Source: Azospirillum brasilense | GTDB lineage: Bacteria > Pseudomonadota > Alphaproteobacteria > Azospirillales > Azospirillaceae | NCBI RefSeq assembly: GCF_005222205.1 | Contig: NZ_CP032347.1 | Span: forward strand, 558,001 to 622,000 | Direction of reading: 5' to 3' | Length of the DNA stretch: 64,000 nt | Shown: piece by piece, positions 24,224-32,900 of the stretch | How the letters are laid out: every line of letters starts with the position of its first letter | How positions within the stretch are numbered: the first letter of the stretch is position 1 | Notes under the pieces: generated by a model | What the model saw: only the letters and a program-made list of their open reading frames with translations | What the model was told of the DNA's origin: nothing | Database searches by the model: none | Position numbers and translations under genes: made by a program

Positions 24224-25237
24224 ATGGTGACGGACGGCATGCGCATCCTGGTCGTTGAGTTCGTGACCGGCGGGGGCATGCCGCCGGACTCCCCCATCCC
24301 CGCCAGCCTTACCCGTGAGGGCGACCTGATGCTCCACGCCCTGCTGGCCGACCTGCTGGAGGTGCCGGGGGTGGCGGTGACGGTCACCCGCGATGCCCGC
24401 CTTCCGCCTCTCACGGCGCCCGTGCGCAGCATAACCATCACCGACCCGCGCGAGTCCTGGTCGCTTTGGGAGGATCTCGCCCGGCAGGCCGACGGCGTCT
24501 GGCCGATCGCCCCGGAGACGGACGGCGCGCTGGAGCGCTTCAGCCGCATGGTCGAGGCCAGCGGGCGCACCCTGCTCAACAGCCGCGCCCAGGCGGTGGC
24601 CGTCGCGTCCAGCAAGGCGGCGACGGCGGCCCTGCTGTCGGGGGCCGGACTGCCCGTCGTCCCGGTCTGGCGGGTCGGCGCCGTCGCTGCGGACGGCCCG
24701 CCGGGACACGGTCCCTGGGTCGTCAAGCCCGACGACGGGGCCGGCTGCATCGACACACGGCTGATCCGCGCCCCTGCCGAATGGCGGGGCTGGCTGGGAG
24801 AGGCGGACCGGAGCGGCTTCGTGGTGCAGCCCTTCCAGCCGGGCACGCCGGCCAGCCTGTCGATGCTCTGCCGCGATGGCCGGGCCTGGCCGCTGACCGC
24901 CAACCGCCAGAACGTCTCCCTGTCCGGTGGCGTCTTCTCCTACGGCGGAGGGACCGTCGGCGGGATGGCGCTGTCCCCCGCCCTTTCCGATCTCGCGCGG
25001 GGTGTCGCGGCGGCGCTGCCCAGCCTGTTCGGGTGCGTGGGGGTGGACATCGTCGTAAGCCCCGACGGGCCGACGGTCATCGAGGTCAACCCGCGTCTCA
25101 CCACCTCCTCCGTGGGAGTGCGGCGCGCAACGGGGCTGAACGTCGCCGCCGCGGTGCTGGATCTGGCGCGCGACCCGCCGGTTCCGCCGCCGCCGGTGGG
25201 GCGCATCGAACCGGTCCTTCTGACTTTGGAGGGGTGA
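24224..25237 (+). CDS. ATP-grasp ligase, MfnD-like
   Basis: A 337-residue ATP-grasp protein. The N-terminus (MRILVVEFVTGGGMPPDSP after five residues) and the metal site TVIEVNPRLTTSSVGVRRAT resemble methanogen MfnD, the tyramine-glutamate ligase of methanofuran synthesis. ATP-binding residues lie in GPWVVKPDDGAGCIDTRLI. It probably builds the (glutamyl)tyramine tail of methylofuran. The start may be ATG 24224 or ATG 24239; the latter fits homologues better, but neither has a strong ribosome site. MfnF-like follows after one base. MfnA and MfnC homologues, which supply tyramine and the furan amine, are not in the window. Confidence 0.78.
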   Translation: MVTDGMRILVVEFVTGGGMPPDSPIPASLTREGDLMLHALLADLLEVPGVAVTVTRDARLPPLTAPVRSITITDPRESWSLWEDLARQADGVWPIAPETDGALERFSRMVEASGRTLLNSRAQAVAVASSKAATAALLSGAGLPVVPVWRVGAVAADGPPGHGPWVVKPDDGAGCIDTRLIRAPAEWRGWLGEADRSGFVVQPFQPGTPASLSMLCRDGRAWPLTANRQNVSLSGGVFSYGGGTVGGMALSPALSDLARGVAAALPSLFGCVGVDIVVSPDGPTVIEVNPRLTTSSVGVRRATGLNVAAAVLDLARDPPVPPPPVGRIEPVLLTLEG

Positions 25238-25238
25238 C

Positions 25239-26336
25239 ATGGATGGCGGCGGATTGATCGGGCTGGACATCGGCGGGGCGCACCTGAAGGCCGCCCTGTT
25301 CGACGGGACGGGGACGCTCCGCGACCTCGACCAATGGCCCTGCCCGCTCTGGCAGGGGCTCGACCGCTTGGAGCAGGCCGTCGCGGCGGTGGTCGCCCGC
25401 TGGGGCCTACCGCAGCGGGTGGCCGCGACGATGACCGGGGAGTTGGCGGACCTGTTCGACGACCGCGCCGACGGCGTGCGCCGCATCGCCGCCACGATGC
25501 GGACCGCCCTGCCCGCCGCGACGCTCACCGTCTTCGCCGGTCCCCGCGGGCTGGTGCCGCTCGAGGCCGTGCCGGACTGCGCGGAGGCGGTGGCCTCCGC
25601 CAACTGGTACGCCACCGCTCTGGTGACCGCGGCGGGCGGCGACGGCGTTCTGTTTGATGTCGGAAGCACCACGACCGACATCGTCCCGCTCGTCGGCGGC
25701 AGCCCGCTCCACGCCGGCTATTCCGACGCCGAACGGCTGGACAGCGGCGAGCTGGTCTACACCGGCGTCGTGCGCACACCGGTCATGGCGGTGGCCCGCA
25801 CCGTTCCCTATGGCGGAGGCCGGCGCGCGCTGATGGCGGAGCTGTTCGCAACCATGGCCGACGTCCATCGCCTCACCGGCACGCTGCCGGAGGGCGCCGA
25901 CCAGCACCCGACGGCCGACGGGCGCGACCACGGCATCACCGCCAGCGCGCGGCGCCTGCTGCGGATGGTCGGCGACGACCTGGAGCCGGACGGCCTGCCG
26001 AAGGCCCGTCGCCTCGCCGGCCATCTCGCGGAACGCCAGCTCCGTCGGATCGAGGACGCGCTCGATCAGGTGCTGTCGCGGAACCCGACGGCCGACAGCC
26101 TGCCGCTCGTCGGCGCCGGGGTCGGCCGCTTCCTGGTGCGGCGTCTGGCCGAGCGCCGGGGGGCGGACTACCGGGACTTCGAGGCGAATCTGCTGGTGGC
26201 GCCGGCCTTGCGGGAGCGCACGGGATGGTTCGCCCCCGCCGTCAGCGTCGGCTGGCTTGCCTTCGACGGTGCGCCGCACAAACACCTTTGCCCGGTTGCC
26301 GCGGTCGCCGGGGCGGTCCCATACTTGGGCGATTGA
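25239..26336 (+). CDS. ASKHA-fold H4MPT-linked C1 protein, MfnF-like
   Basis: A 365-residue protein of the hydantoinase/oxoprolinase-like ASKHA superfamily. It shows LIGLDIGGAHLKAALFDGTG as phosphate-1 loop, VLFDVGSTTTDIVPLVGG as phosphate-2 loop, and GELVYTGVVRTPVMAVAR. Methanogen MfnF couples the furan moiety to the glutamyl-tyramine moiety of methanofuran; the bacterial homologue, long annotated only as an H4MPT-linked C1 transfer protein, likely does the same for methylofuran. It lies one base after the MfnD-like gene and 21 bases before the metallo-hydrolase. Family assignment is firm, the reaction inferred. Confidence 0.82.
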   Translation: MDGGGLIGLDIGGAHLKAALFDGTGTLRDLDQWPCPLWQGLDRLEQAVAAVVARWGLPQRVAATMTGELADLFDDRADGVRRIAATMRTALPAATLTVFAGPRGLVPLEAVPDCAEAVASANWYATALVTAAGGDGVLFDVGSTTTDIVPLVGGSPLHAGYSDAERLDSGELVYTGVVRTPVMAVARTVPYGGGRRALMAELFATMADVHRLTGTLPEGADQHPTADGRDHGITASARRLLRMVGDDLEPDGLPKARRLAGHLAERQLRRIEDALDQVLSRNPTADSLPLVGAGVGRFLVRRLAERRGADYRDFEANLLVAPALRERTGWFAPAVSVGWLAFDGAPHKHLCPVAAVAGAVPYLGD

Positions 26337-26357
26337 ACACAAAAGCAGGACCGGACG

Positions 26358-27314
26358 ATGGCTGCCATGGCCACGTTCCTTTGGTCGTCCGCGCGTGCGG
26401 CGCTGGGCGGCGTCTGGCTGCTCGTTTGCCTGCTCTCGGCGGCCCCGGCGATGGCCGACCCCCTGCCCGTGTTCGAGGTTGCCCCCGGTGTGTTCGTGCA
26501 CGCCGGCCGCCACGAGGAGACCGACGCGGCGAACGCCGGGGACATCGCCAACTGCGGGTTCATCGTCGGGGCCGAGGCGGTCGCGGTGATCGACAGCGGC
26601 GGCTCGCCGGTTATTGGACATCGTTTGCGTGAGGCGGTCCGCCTCCACACCGACCGTCCCATCCGCTACGTGATCAACACCCACATGCACCCGGACCATG
26701 CGCTGGGGAATGCCGCCTTCCTGCCCGACCGGCCGGACTTCGTCGCGCATGTCCGTTTCCAGGCCGCCCTGGCGGCGCGCGTGGACCACTACCGGCAGGC
26801 CTTCGACGCCGCGGTCGGCTCCGCCGCCGCCGCGGAGGTCCGGATCATCCCGCCGACCGTCGTGGTCGCCGACCGCCTGGAGCTGGATCTGGGCGGGCGC
26901 GTGCTGGAGCTTGTCGCGTGGCCGGTGGCCCACACCGACAACGATCTGACGGTGCTTGACCGGCAAACGAGGACGCTGTGGGCCGGGGACCTGCTGTTCA
27001 TGGAGCGGGCGCCGGCGATCGACGGCTCCGTCCTCGGCTGGCTCCGCGTTCTCGACGCTCTGGCCGCGGAACCGGCGACGCGCGTCGTTCCTGGTCACGG
27101 ACCGCCTTCGGCCCCATGGCCCGATGCGGCCGGGGACCTGCGCCGCTACCTGGGCCGGGTGGTCGAAGGCGTCCGGAAGGTCCAGGCCGCCCACGGCACG
27201 ATCCAGCAGGCGGTCGACACGGTCGCCGCCGACGAGGCGCCGCGCTGGCGCCTGTTCGAGTCCTACAACCCGCGCAACGTGACGGCGGCTTTCGCCGAAC
27301 TGGAATGGGAATGA
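26358..27314 (+). CDS. Quinoprotein-associated periplasmic metallo-beta-lactamase-fold hydrolase
   Basis: A 318-residue exported protein: signal segment LGGVWLLVCLLSAAPAMADP, then a metallo-beta-lactamase fold with NTHMHPDHALGN (zinc site HxHxDH), further ligands in WPVAHTDNDLTV and WAGDLLF, and VPGHGPP. It resembles SoxH-related proteins found with PQQ-dependent dehydrogenases, which together with a SoxYZ-like carrier are proposed to form a quinoprotein relay. The SoxYZ-like gene follows after four bases. The reaction is unknown; a thioester or thiol-bound adduct on the carrier is a plausible substrate. The first in-frame ATG at 26358 was taken; a second Met three codons later is possible. 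Confidence 0.85.
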   Translation: MAAMATFLWSSARAALGGVWLLVCLLSAAPAMADPLPVFEVAPGVFVHAGRHEETDAANAGDIANCGFIVGAEAVAVIDSGGSPVIGHRLREAVRLHTDRPIRYVINTHMHPDHALGNAAFLPDRPDFVAHVRFQAALAARVDHYRQAFDAAVGSAAAAEVRIIPPTVVVADRLELDLGGRVLELVAWPVAHTDNDLTVLDRQTRTLWAGDLLFMERAPAIDGSVLGWLRVLDALAAEPATRVVPGHGPPSAPWPDAAGDLRRYLGRVVEGVRKVQAAHGTIQQAVDTVAADEAPRWRLFESYNPRNVTAAFAELEWE

Positions 27315-27318
27315 CACC

Positions 27319-28149
27319 ATGACCACACCGCACCGGATCATCGTCACGCTGTCGGGATTGACGCTGGCGGGCGCCGCCTGGCTGTGCCTGGGCAGCGTGG
27401 GCGCTCTGGCGGCCTCGCCGCAGGAGGAACGCTGGGACATGCTGCGCGACATGTATTTCTCGGGCCGCAGCGTCGAAGATGCCGGTCCGCTCCTCAGCCT
27501 GGAGGCGCCGAAGCGGGCCAACGACGCGGCGGTCGTGCCCGTCCGGATCGTGACGGCGCCGGGAGGCGGGGTCCAGGTGACCGCGGTCCATCTCATCGTC
27601 GATGAGAATCCCGTGCCGATGGCCGCGACCTTCCGTTTCGCCCACGGCGACAGCCCGCAGGCGGTCGACACCCGTCTGCGGGTGAACGCCTACACCAACA
27701 TCACCGCCGTCGCGGAGACCAGCGACGGGCGGCTGCTCCGCACCACGCAATTCGTCAAGGCGTCCGGAGGATGCTCCGCTCCGGCGCTGAAAAACGCCCA
27801 GCTCGCCGTCGCCCGCATGGGCAAGATGAAGCTGAACCTGCCCGACAGCATCACCGCCGGGAAGCCGCTGACCGCGCAACTGCTGATCAGCCATCCCAAC
27901 TACACCGGCATGCAGTACGACCAACTCAACTACTATTTCATCCCCGCCCACTACGTGAAAACCATCGCCATCCGCTACAACGGGGCGTCGGTGCTCGATG
28001 TGCAATCGGACATTTCGTTGAGCGAGGACCCCAGCATCCATTTCTCCCTGGTGCCGGACGAGCAGGGAACGCTGGAGGTCACCGCCGAGGATTCGAACGG
28101 GCGGATCTTCCAGGAAAGCTGGCCGATCCGCGCCAACTCCGGTTCGTGA
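27319..28149 (+). CDS. Quinoprotein-associated SoxYZ-like carrier protein
   Basis: A 276-residue exported protein joining a SoxY-like part and a SoxZ-like part. After the signal peptide (LTLAGAAWLCLGSVGALAAS) the SoxY-like domain spans about 35-155 and ends in KASGGCSAP, where Cys152 corresponds to the substrate-carrying cysteine of SoxY. The SoxZ-like part (KLNLPDSITAGKPLTAQLLI, then EVTAEDSNGRIFQESWPI) follows. Fused SoxYZ-like carriers occur with PQQ dehydrogenases and the hydrolase encoded just upstream. No SoxAX, SoxB or SoxCD is present, so sulfur oxidation is unlikely. The cargo on Cys152 is unknown. Confidence 0.87.
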   Translation: MTTPHRIIVTLSGLTLAGAAWLCLGSVGALAASPQEERWDMLRDMYFSGRSVEDAGPLLSLEAPKRANDAAVVPVRIVTAPGGGVQVTAVHLIVDENPVPMAATFRFAHGDSPQAVDTRLRVNAYTNITAVAETSDGRLLRTTQFVKASGGCSAPALKNAQLAVARMGKMKLNLPDSITAGKPLTAQLLISHPNYTGMQYDQLNYYFIPAHYVKTIAIRYNGASVLDVQSDISLSEDPSIHFSLVPDEQGTLEVTAEDSNGRIFQESWPIRANSGS

Positions 28150-28171
28150 GAGGACGGCGCCGCCGGACCGT

Positions 28172-28513
28172 TCAGAAGCACTTCAGGTCGGCGGCGACCT
28201 GGGCCTGCCGGAACTCGTTCAGCAGATCCTTGATCCACCCGACGTCGCGCATCAGCGCGGCGCGCTCCCCGGGGGCCTCCTGCATGCCGCGCGCGGTCTC
28301 CACCGCCACGTAGCTGTCGTAGGGGAAATGCGCGGCGATCTCGTCGATGCTGCAGGAGCATTTGCGCACCACGTCCGGTCCCTGGCCGTTGGAAACCATG
28401 CAGCCGAGGACGTAATCGACGCGGGCGTAGGTGGGGTAGCCGTCCTCGGCCTGCGCCGTGCCGCAGCCGATCAGAAGCGCGATCAAGGCAACCGGAACAC
28501 CATTCCTCGTCAT
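28172..28513 (-). CDS. Small secreted cysteine-containing protein, methanol-cluster type
   Basis: A 113-residue product with a signal peptide (MTRNGVPVALIALLIGCGTA, cleaved near AQA). The mature part starts EDGYPTYARVDYVLGCMVSN and has CSC in VVRKCSCSIDEIAAHFPYDS plus a C-terminal Cys (LKCF), giving four cysteines in the mature protein. Similar small proteins occur beside PQQ/methanol genes, but I know no function. It is convergent with the SoxYZ-like gene (22 bases between stops), and its 5' side faces pqqA. The cysteine pattern suggests disulfides or metal binding in the periplasm. Confidence 0.72.
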   Translation of the reverse strand: MTRNGVPVALIALLIGCGTAQAEDGYPTYARVDYVLGCMVSNGQGPDVVRKCSCSIDEIAAHFPYDSYVAVETARGMQEAPGERAALMRDVGWIKDLLNEFRQAQVAADLKCF

Positions 28514-28802
28514 CGGGTCGGGTCCATGCTTGTCTGTTCGAAAGAGCGCGCCGTCATGGTGGGGCGATCAAGCATCCGTCCTCAAGCACGCATTTGGAGA
28601 CGGCTGCGGGAAAGACCGGCGGAATAGAAACAGAGTTGAATAAATTCGGCGCGCCTTCACCACAAAGCCATCCACCCCTATTTTCCGTGCCGCTATCCCT
28701 TCGCAGGATGGCCGCACCGGGATTGGACCGGTAGGCTTCCTCAGGAGGACCGAAATCGCAGCTGGTCCTTATCCATTCAACCGGGACCCAAGGGAGCGCA
28801 TC
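28514..28802. promoter_or_regulatory. Intergenic region upstream of pqqA
   Basis: This stretch of 289 bases lies between the divergent starts of the small secreted protein and pqqA. It contains an AT-richer patch (about 28620-28700) and must hold promoters for both. I see no clear consensus promoter, no RNA gene and no long inverted repeat. AAGGGAG just before 28803 is the pqqA ribosome site. Confidence 0.4.
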
Positions 28803-28883
28803 ATGAAGACCTGGCGCAAACCGAAAATCCGTGTGATCGCCGTCGGCACCGAAATAAACGCCTACGCCTGCGCCCAGCTTTGA
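28803..28883 (+). CDS. pqqA: PQQ precursor peptide PqqA
   Basis: A 26-residue peptide starting MKTWRKPKIRVIAVGTEINA and ending YACAQL. It has the invariant Glu and Tyr, separated by three residues (Glu17 and Tyr21), that are cross-linked by PqqE and become the carbon skeleton of PQQ. N-terminal W, basic residues and length match PqqA. A strong AAGGGAG ribosome site lies nine bases before the ATG. No pqqB-E genes follow; a minus-strand reductase gene lies downstream, so this is a stand-alone copy whose maturation enzymes must be encoded elsewhere. It supplies the cofactor for the dehydrogenase at the left edge. Confidence 0.93.
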   Translation: MKTWRKPKIRVIAVGTEINAYACAQL

Positions 28884-28937
28884 TGGCGTGGCAACGGCGA
28901 AGCCGTGCGCCTCACCATACCCACCGCCAACCGCCTT

Positions 28938-28971
28938 GCGGGCAGTGGTGAATCGCGTCTCCGCTGCCCGC
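28938..28971 (+). terminator. Possible terminator or stabilising hairpin after pqqA
   Basis: GCGGGCAG (28938-28945) pairs perfectly with CTGCCCGC (28964-28971) across an 18-base loop, about 55 bases after the pqqA stop. A second hairpin, AGGCCGTC with GACGGCCT (28983-28990 and 28999-29006), follows. Neither has a T-run, so termination is uncertain; a role in stabilising the short pqqA message is equally possible. Confidence 0.35.
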
Positions 28972-29005
28972 CCTTCTCGACAAGGCCGTCAGGCGAGCGA
29001 CGGCC

Positions 29006-29845
29006 TCACGTCGGACGCAACGGCTCGAACCGGGCGAACCATTGGCCCGCCCCATCCGGCGCCGCGTTGTCGTAGTACAGCGACGACAGGCGCAGACGGC
29101 CGGCGCCTTCCAACCGGGGGCCCGTCGCCATGGTGTGAAAGCCCTCGCCACCCACCACGCGGTGGGCGATGGTGAGGTAGAGACGCGACAGCATCCCGTC
29201 CCGCAGCATCGTGGACAGCATGCGGGGACCGGTCAGCAGATACACGCTGCGAAAGCCGAGCGTGCCGAGTTCCCGGACCAGAGGCGCGCCCTCCACGGAC
29301 GCACCGTCTCCGGCGATGATCACCGGATAGCCGCGCGCCCTCAGCGCGTCGACCCGGTCGCGCGGGGCCTGCCGGCCGGTCGCAACCAGAACGCGCTGCC
29401 TTTCTCGGATCACCGACTCCGGCACGGGGAAGTCCAGGCTGGCGCTGGCGATCACAATGGCGGGCTGGGCGGACAGGCCGTTCTCCCGCCGCCACCGCGC
29501 AAGGTCGCGGTCCGTGGCCCGCGTCCCGATCTGCAACACGTCGTCCAACCGGCCCGCCGCGAGGTCGCGCAGATAGCCGCCGTGCGTGACGAGGCAATCC
29601 GCCTGGGCCTGCAATTCAAGGAACAGGCGGAAATCGTTCCCGCTGATGATTTCGCTGGGAAGATGGCTTTCTCCGGTCACGGTGTCCGGTACGGCGATGC
29701 GCCCGTCGAGGCTGCCGACGAAACTCGCATAGACGAACGGCGCCGCGGCGCTGCCCAGGGTGTGCAGCGCATCGGCCACATAGAGCCCGGCCAGCGCCAC
29801 CTCTTCGGGCGGTCCCGGAAAAAGCCTCAGCACACGCGCAGCCAT
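29006..29845 (-). CDS. RibD C-terminal/dihydrofolate reductase-fold protein
   Basis: A 279-residue reductase-like protein. The family core FVYASFVGSLDGRIAV lies near residue 38, with DFRLFLELQAQADCLVTHGG, VYLLTGPRMLSTMLRDGMLS and LYLTIAHRVVGGEGFHT further on. RibD_C proteins use NADPH to reduce pyrimidine or pterin substrates. No riboflavin genes are near, while the whole left side is H4MPT chemistry, so a dihydromethanopterin reductase role (a DmrA substitute) is a reasonable but unproven idea. The start is uncertain: ATG 29845 is taken, with GGAGGG 14 bases upstream; the frame stays open to a TTG at 29878. Confidence 0.75.
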   Translation of the reverse strand: MAARVLRLFPGPPEEVALAGLYVADALHTLGSAAAPFVYASFVGSLDGRIAVPDTVTGESHLPSEIISGNDFRLFLELQAQADCLVTHGGYLRDLAAGRLDDVLQIGTRATDRDLARWRRENGLSAQPAIVIASASLDFPVPESVIRERQRVLVATGRQAPRDRVDALRARGYPVIIAGDGASVEGAPLVRELGTLGFRSVYLLTGPRMLSTMLRDGMLSRLYLTIAHRVVGGEGFHTMATGPRLEGAGRLRLSSLYYDNAAPDGAGQWFARFEPLRPT

Positions 29846-29919
29846 ACCCGACGATAACACCCTCCTTTCCGCGTCCAACAGCGCGGAAGGAGGAGGCGCT
29901 TGCGGCCGCTCCCTCCCCG

Positions 29920-32900
29920 TCAGCTGAACCAGCGGGCGGCATCACCGGTCTGCCCGACGATGGTGACGCTCACCCCGGGCCGCAGATCGAGCACGGTGCT
30001 GCCGTTGACGACCCTCGCCGACGCGATCACGCTCTTGAGATCGAGCGAGGCGTCGAACAGCGCCAGCCGGTCGGTGCCCGCGGTGAAATCCATCACCATC
30101 GACCCGCCGGACGCCCCACCGAGGGCGAAGAGGTCCGCCCCGGCACCACCCCACACCGTGTCGGCCCCCTGGTCGAGGAACAGGACATCGTCGCCCGCTC
30201 CACCGACCAGCACATCGTCGCCCGCTCCGCCGAACAGCGTGTCGTTGCCATCTCCACCATACAGCGTGTCGTTGCCGGCCCCGCCATCGGCCAGGTCGTT
30301 GCCGGCTCCCAGCGACAGGATGTCGTTGCCCGCCTCGCCGAACAGCGTGTCGTTGCCATCCTCGCCGAACAGCGTGTCGTCCCCAGCGCCGCCGCTGGCG
30401 ATATCGTTGCCGGCTCCCAGCGACAGGACGTCGTTGCCCGCTTCGCCGAACAGAGTGTCGTTGCCATCGCCGCCGAAGAGGGTGTCGTTGCCGGTGCCGC
30501 CGAACAGAGCGTCGTTGCCGCCTTCACCAATCAGGATGTCGTTGCCGGCCCCACCGCCCATCGTGTCGTTGCCGGCCCCGCCGCCCACCGTATCGTTGTC
30601 GGCGCCGCCATCCATCAGGTCGTCGCCGTCGCCGCCGTGCATCAGGTCGTCGCCGTCGTCGCCATAGAGCGTGTCGTCGCCGAGCGTGCTGGCCACCGTG
30701 TCGTTGCCGCCACCGCCGGACAGGAGATCGTCGCCGGGGCCGAGGGTGATCGACTGGCTGCTGCCGTCGCCATACACCACCTGGTTGCCCTCGCCGCCGG
30801 TCAGCGTCGCCGAACCGACGACCGCGGCGAACGTCACCGCGTCGAGCTGGATGGTCAGCGGTCCCGCGGCTCCGGTGGTGTCGATGACCAGGGCCGTCGG
30901 CATGCCGGAGCCCGACGCGGCGCCGGTGACCCGGACCGCCGCCGCGGTGGCGGACGCGCTGAAGGTGAGCGTGCGCAGCAGCAGGGATGCCTGCTGCGAC
31001 AGCGTGCCCAGGAAGCGGCCGGCGCCGCTGGACAGGTCGGACCGAGACGACGACCCGGCCGTCGTGCGCGCCTCGATCGCCTGGATCAGGTCGGCCTGCG
31101 CCAGGGTCGCCCCCTCGCGGGCCGCCGGGCCGCTCGCCGTCACGCCGACACCGGTCGGCAGGCCGACCTGCAGCGTGGTCACCACGGTCGGCTGCCCGGT
31201 GGCGGGGTCGGTCAGCGTCTCGCGGACCAGCGGCACGTCGGCCAACGCCGGATTCGGGCTGCCGGGGTCCTCCGTGCGGCCGGCGGCGGGCGCCTGGACC
31301 ATCACCGTGCTGACGGCCCGTCCGCTGGACTGCGACGCGAGCGTCTGGACCTGCGCGCCGTCCACCACCGCTCCCGCCGCCTTCGCCGCGGTCGCCGTCC
31401 CGGCCGCCGAAACGTTGCCCGCCGCATCGGTCAGCGTGACCGAGAGGGACAGCGTGCCGTCGGGCAGGCCGGACACGTCGATCCCGCCAACCGTGCGCCC
31501 CGCCCCGGTGAGCGTTCCGCTCCCCGTCAGCGGACCGCCGCCGCCCGAGGAGGACAGCGTCCAGCGGAAGGTCGCCCCCGCCTCGCCGCCCGAGAGGACG
31601 AAACCGACGCTGCTCTGCTTGGCCTGGTCGATGGACGAGTCGTCGAACGCCACCGACGGGGCCGGCGGGGCGACGGTGTCGATGATCACCGACAGGACGC
31701 CCGACGCCAGACCGGTGTTGCCGGCCGCGTCGGTCGCCCGCGCGGTGAAGGCGTGGGGGCCGTCCGCCAACGGCGTCGCGCTGAGATCGGCGACCCAGGC
31801 GCCTTGCGCGTCGGCGGTGACCGTCGCCACCTCCGTCCCGCCATCGGACAGGACGACCCGGCTGTCGGCTTCCGCCGTACCGCGCACGAACAGCCGGTTG
31901 CGGTTGGTGCTGGCGACCGTCACCGGCAGCGTGCCGGCGGCGTCAGCGCTCGCCGCGGTGATCGTCGGGCTGCCCGGCGGGGTGACGTCCAGCATCGGCA
32001 GGGTCAGCGTGCCGGTGGCCGGCGTGGTGATGCCGTCGCTGACCGTCACCGCGACCGTCGCCGTGGCGGCGTTGCCGCCGGTGATCCGCAGGGCGGCGAG
32101 GGTCGCGTTCACGTCGGCGACCGACCCGGTGATCGTCACCGTTCCTTCACCCGCCGTCGCAACAGCCGCCTGTCCCGCCGCCGTGGTGCCCAGGGTCGCC
32201 TGGGACGGGGTCAGGGTCACCGTGACCGCCGGGCTGTCCGGATCGGCAACCTGGATGCCCGTCAGCGCCGTGGCGAGGCCCTGGGCGAGAGTGATCGGCT
32301 GCGGCAGGGTGAGCGTCGGCGCGACCAGGGTCGCCGGATCGGCGATGGTCACCGCGATGGTCGCCTCGGCGTCGGTCGTCAGCGTGCCGAGGTCGCTGGT
32401 CGTCACCCGGATCGCGCCGGAGGTCTGGCCCGCCGTCCCGGTGAAGGTCAGGGTAGCCAGCGTCGCTGTGATGTCGGCCTGGGTGCCGAGGAGGCGCCAG
32501 ACCCCGGCGGAGGGCTGGGTCAGGGTCACCCCGCCCTGAGCCGTCAGGGCCAGCGCGCCGTTGGTGGTGGTCAGCGTGACCTGCAGGGTCGGGCTGTCGT
32601 AATCGCTGACCGACAGGCCGGTCACCGCCGTCGCCACGCCGGAGACCACCGACAGGGCGGTGGGCGCCGTGTGCTCCGGCGAGGACAGCACGCCGATGAC
32701 CAGCAGGCTGTCGGCATCGGGGGTCAGCGGCTGGTCGTCGGAGGATTCGAAGCGGATCGACGCGCTGGTGACGTTGCGCGACGCGGTGAATTCAAGCTGC
32801 TGGAGGGTGCGGTTCACGTCCTCCAGCGAGCCGGTGAGCCGGACCTTGCCGTTGCCGAGGTCGCTCGCCGTGGCCGACCCGAAAAGCGGCAGGGTGAGCG

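Noticed and set aside
27319..28149. SoxYZ-like gene taken as evidence for thiosulfate oxidation
   Set aside because: No SoxAX, SoxB, SoxCD or other sulfur genes are present, and the fused carrier next to a SoxH-like hydrolase fits the quinoprotein-associated type instead.
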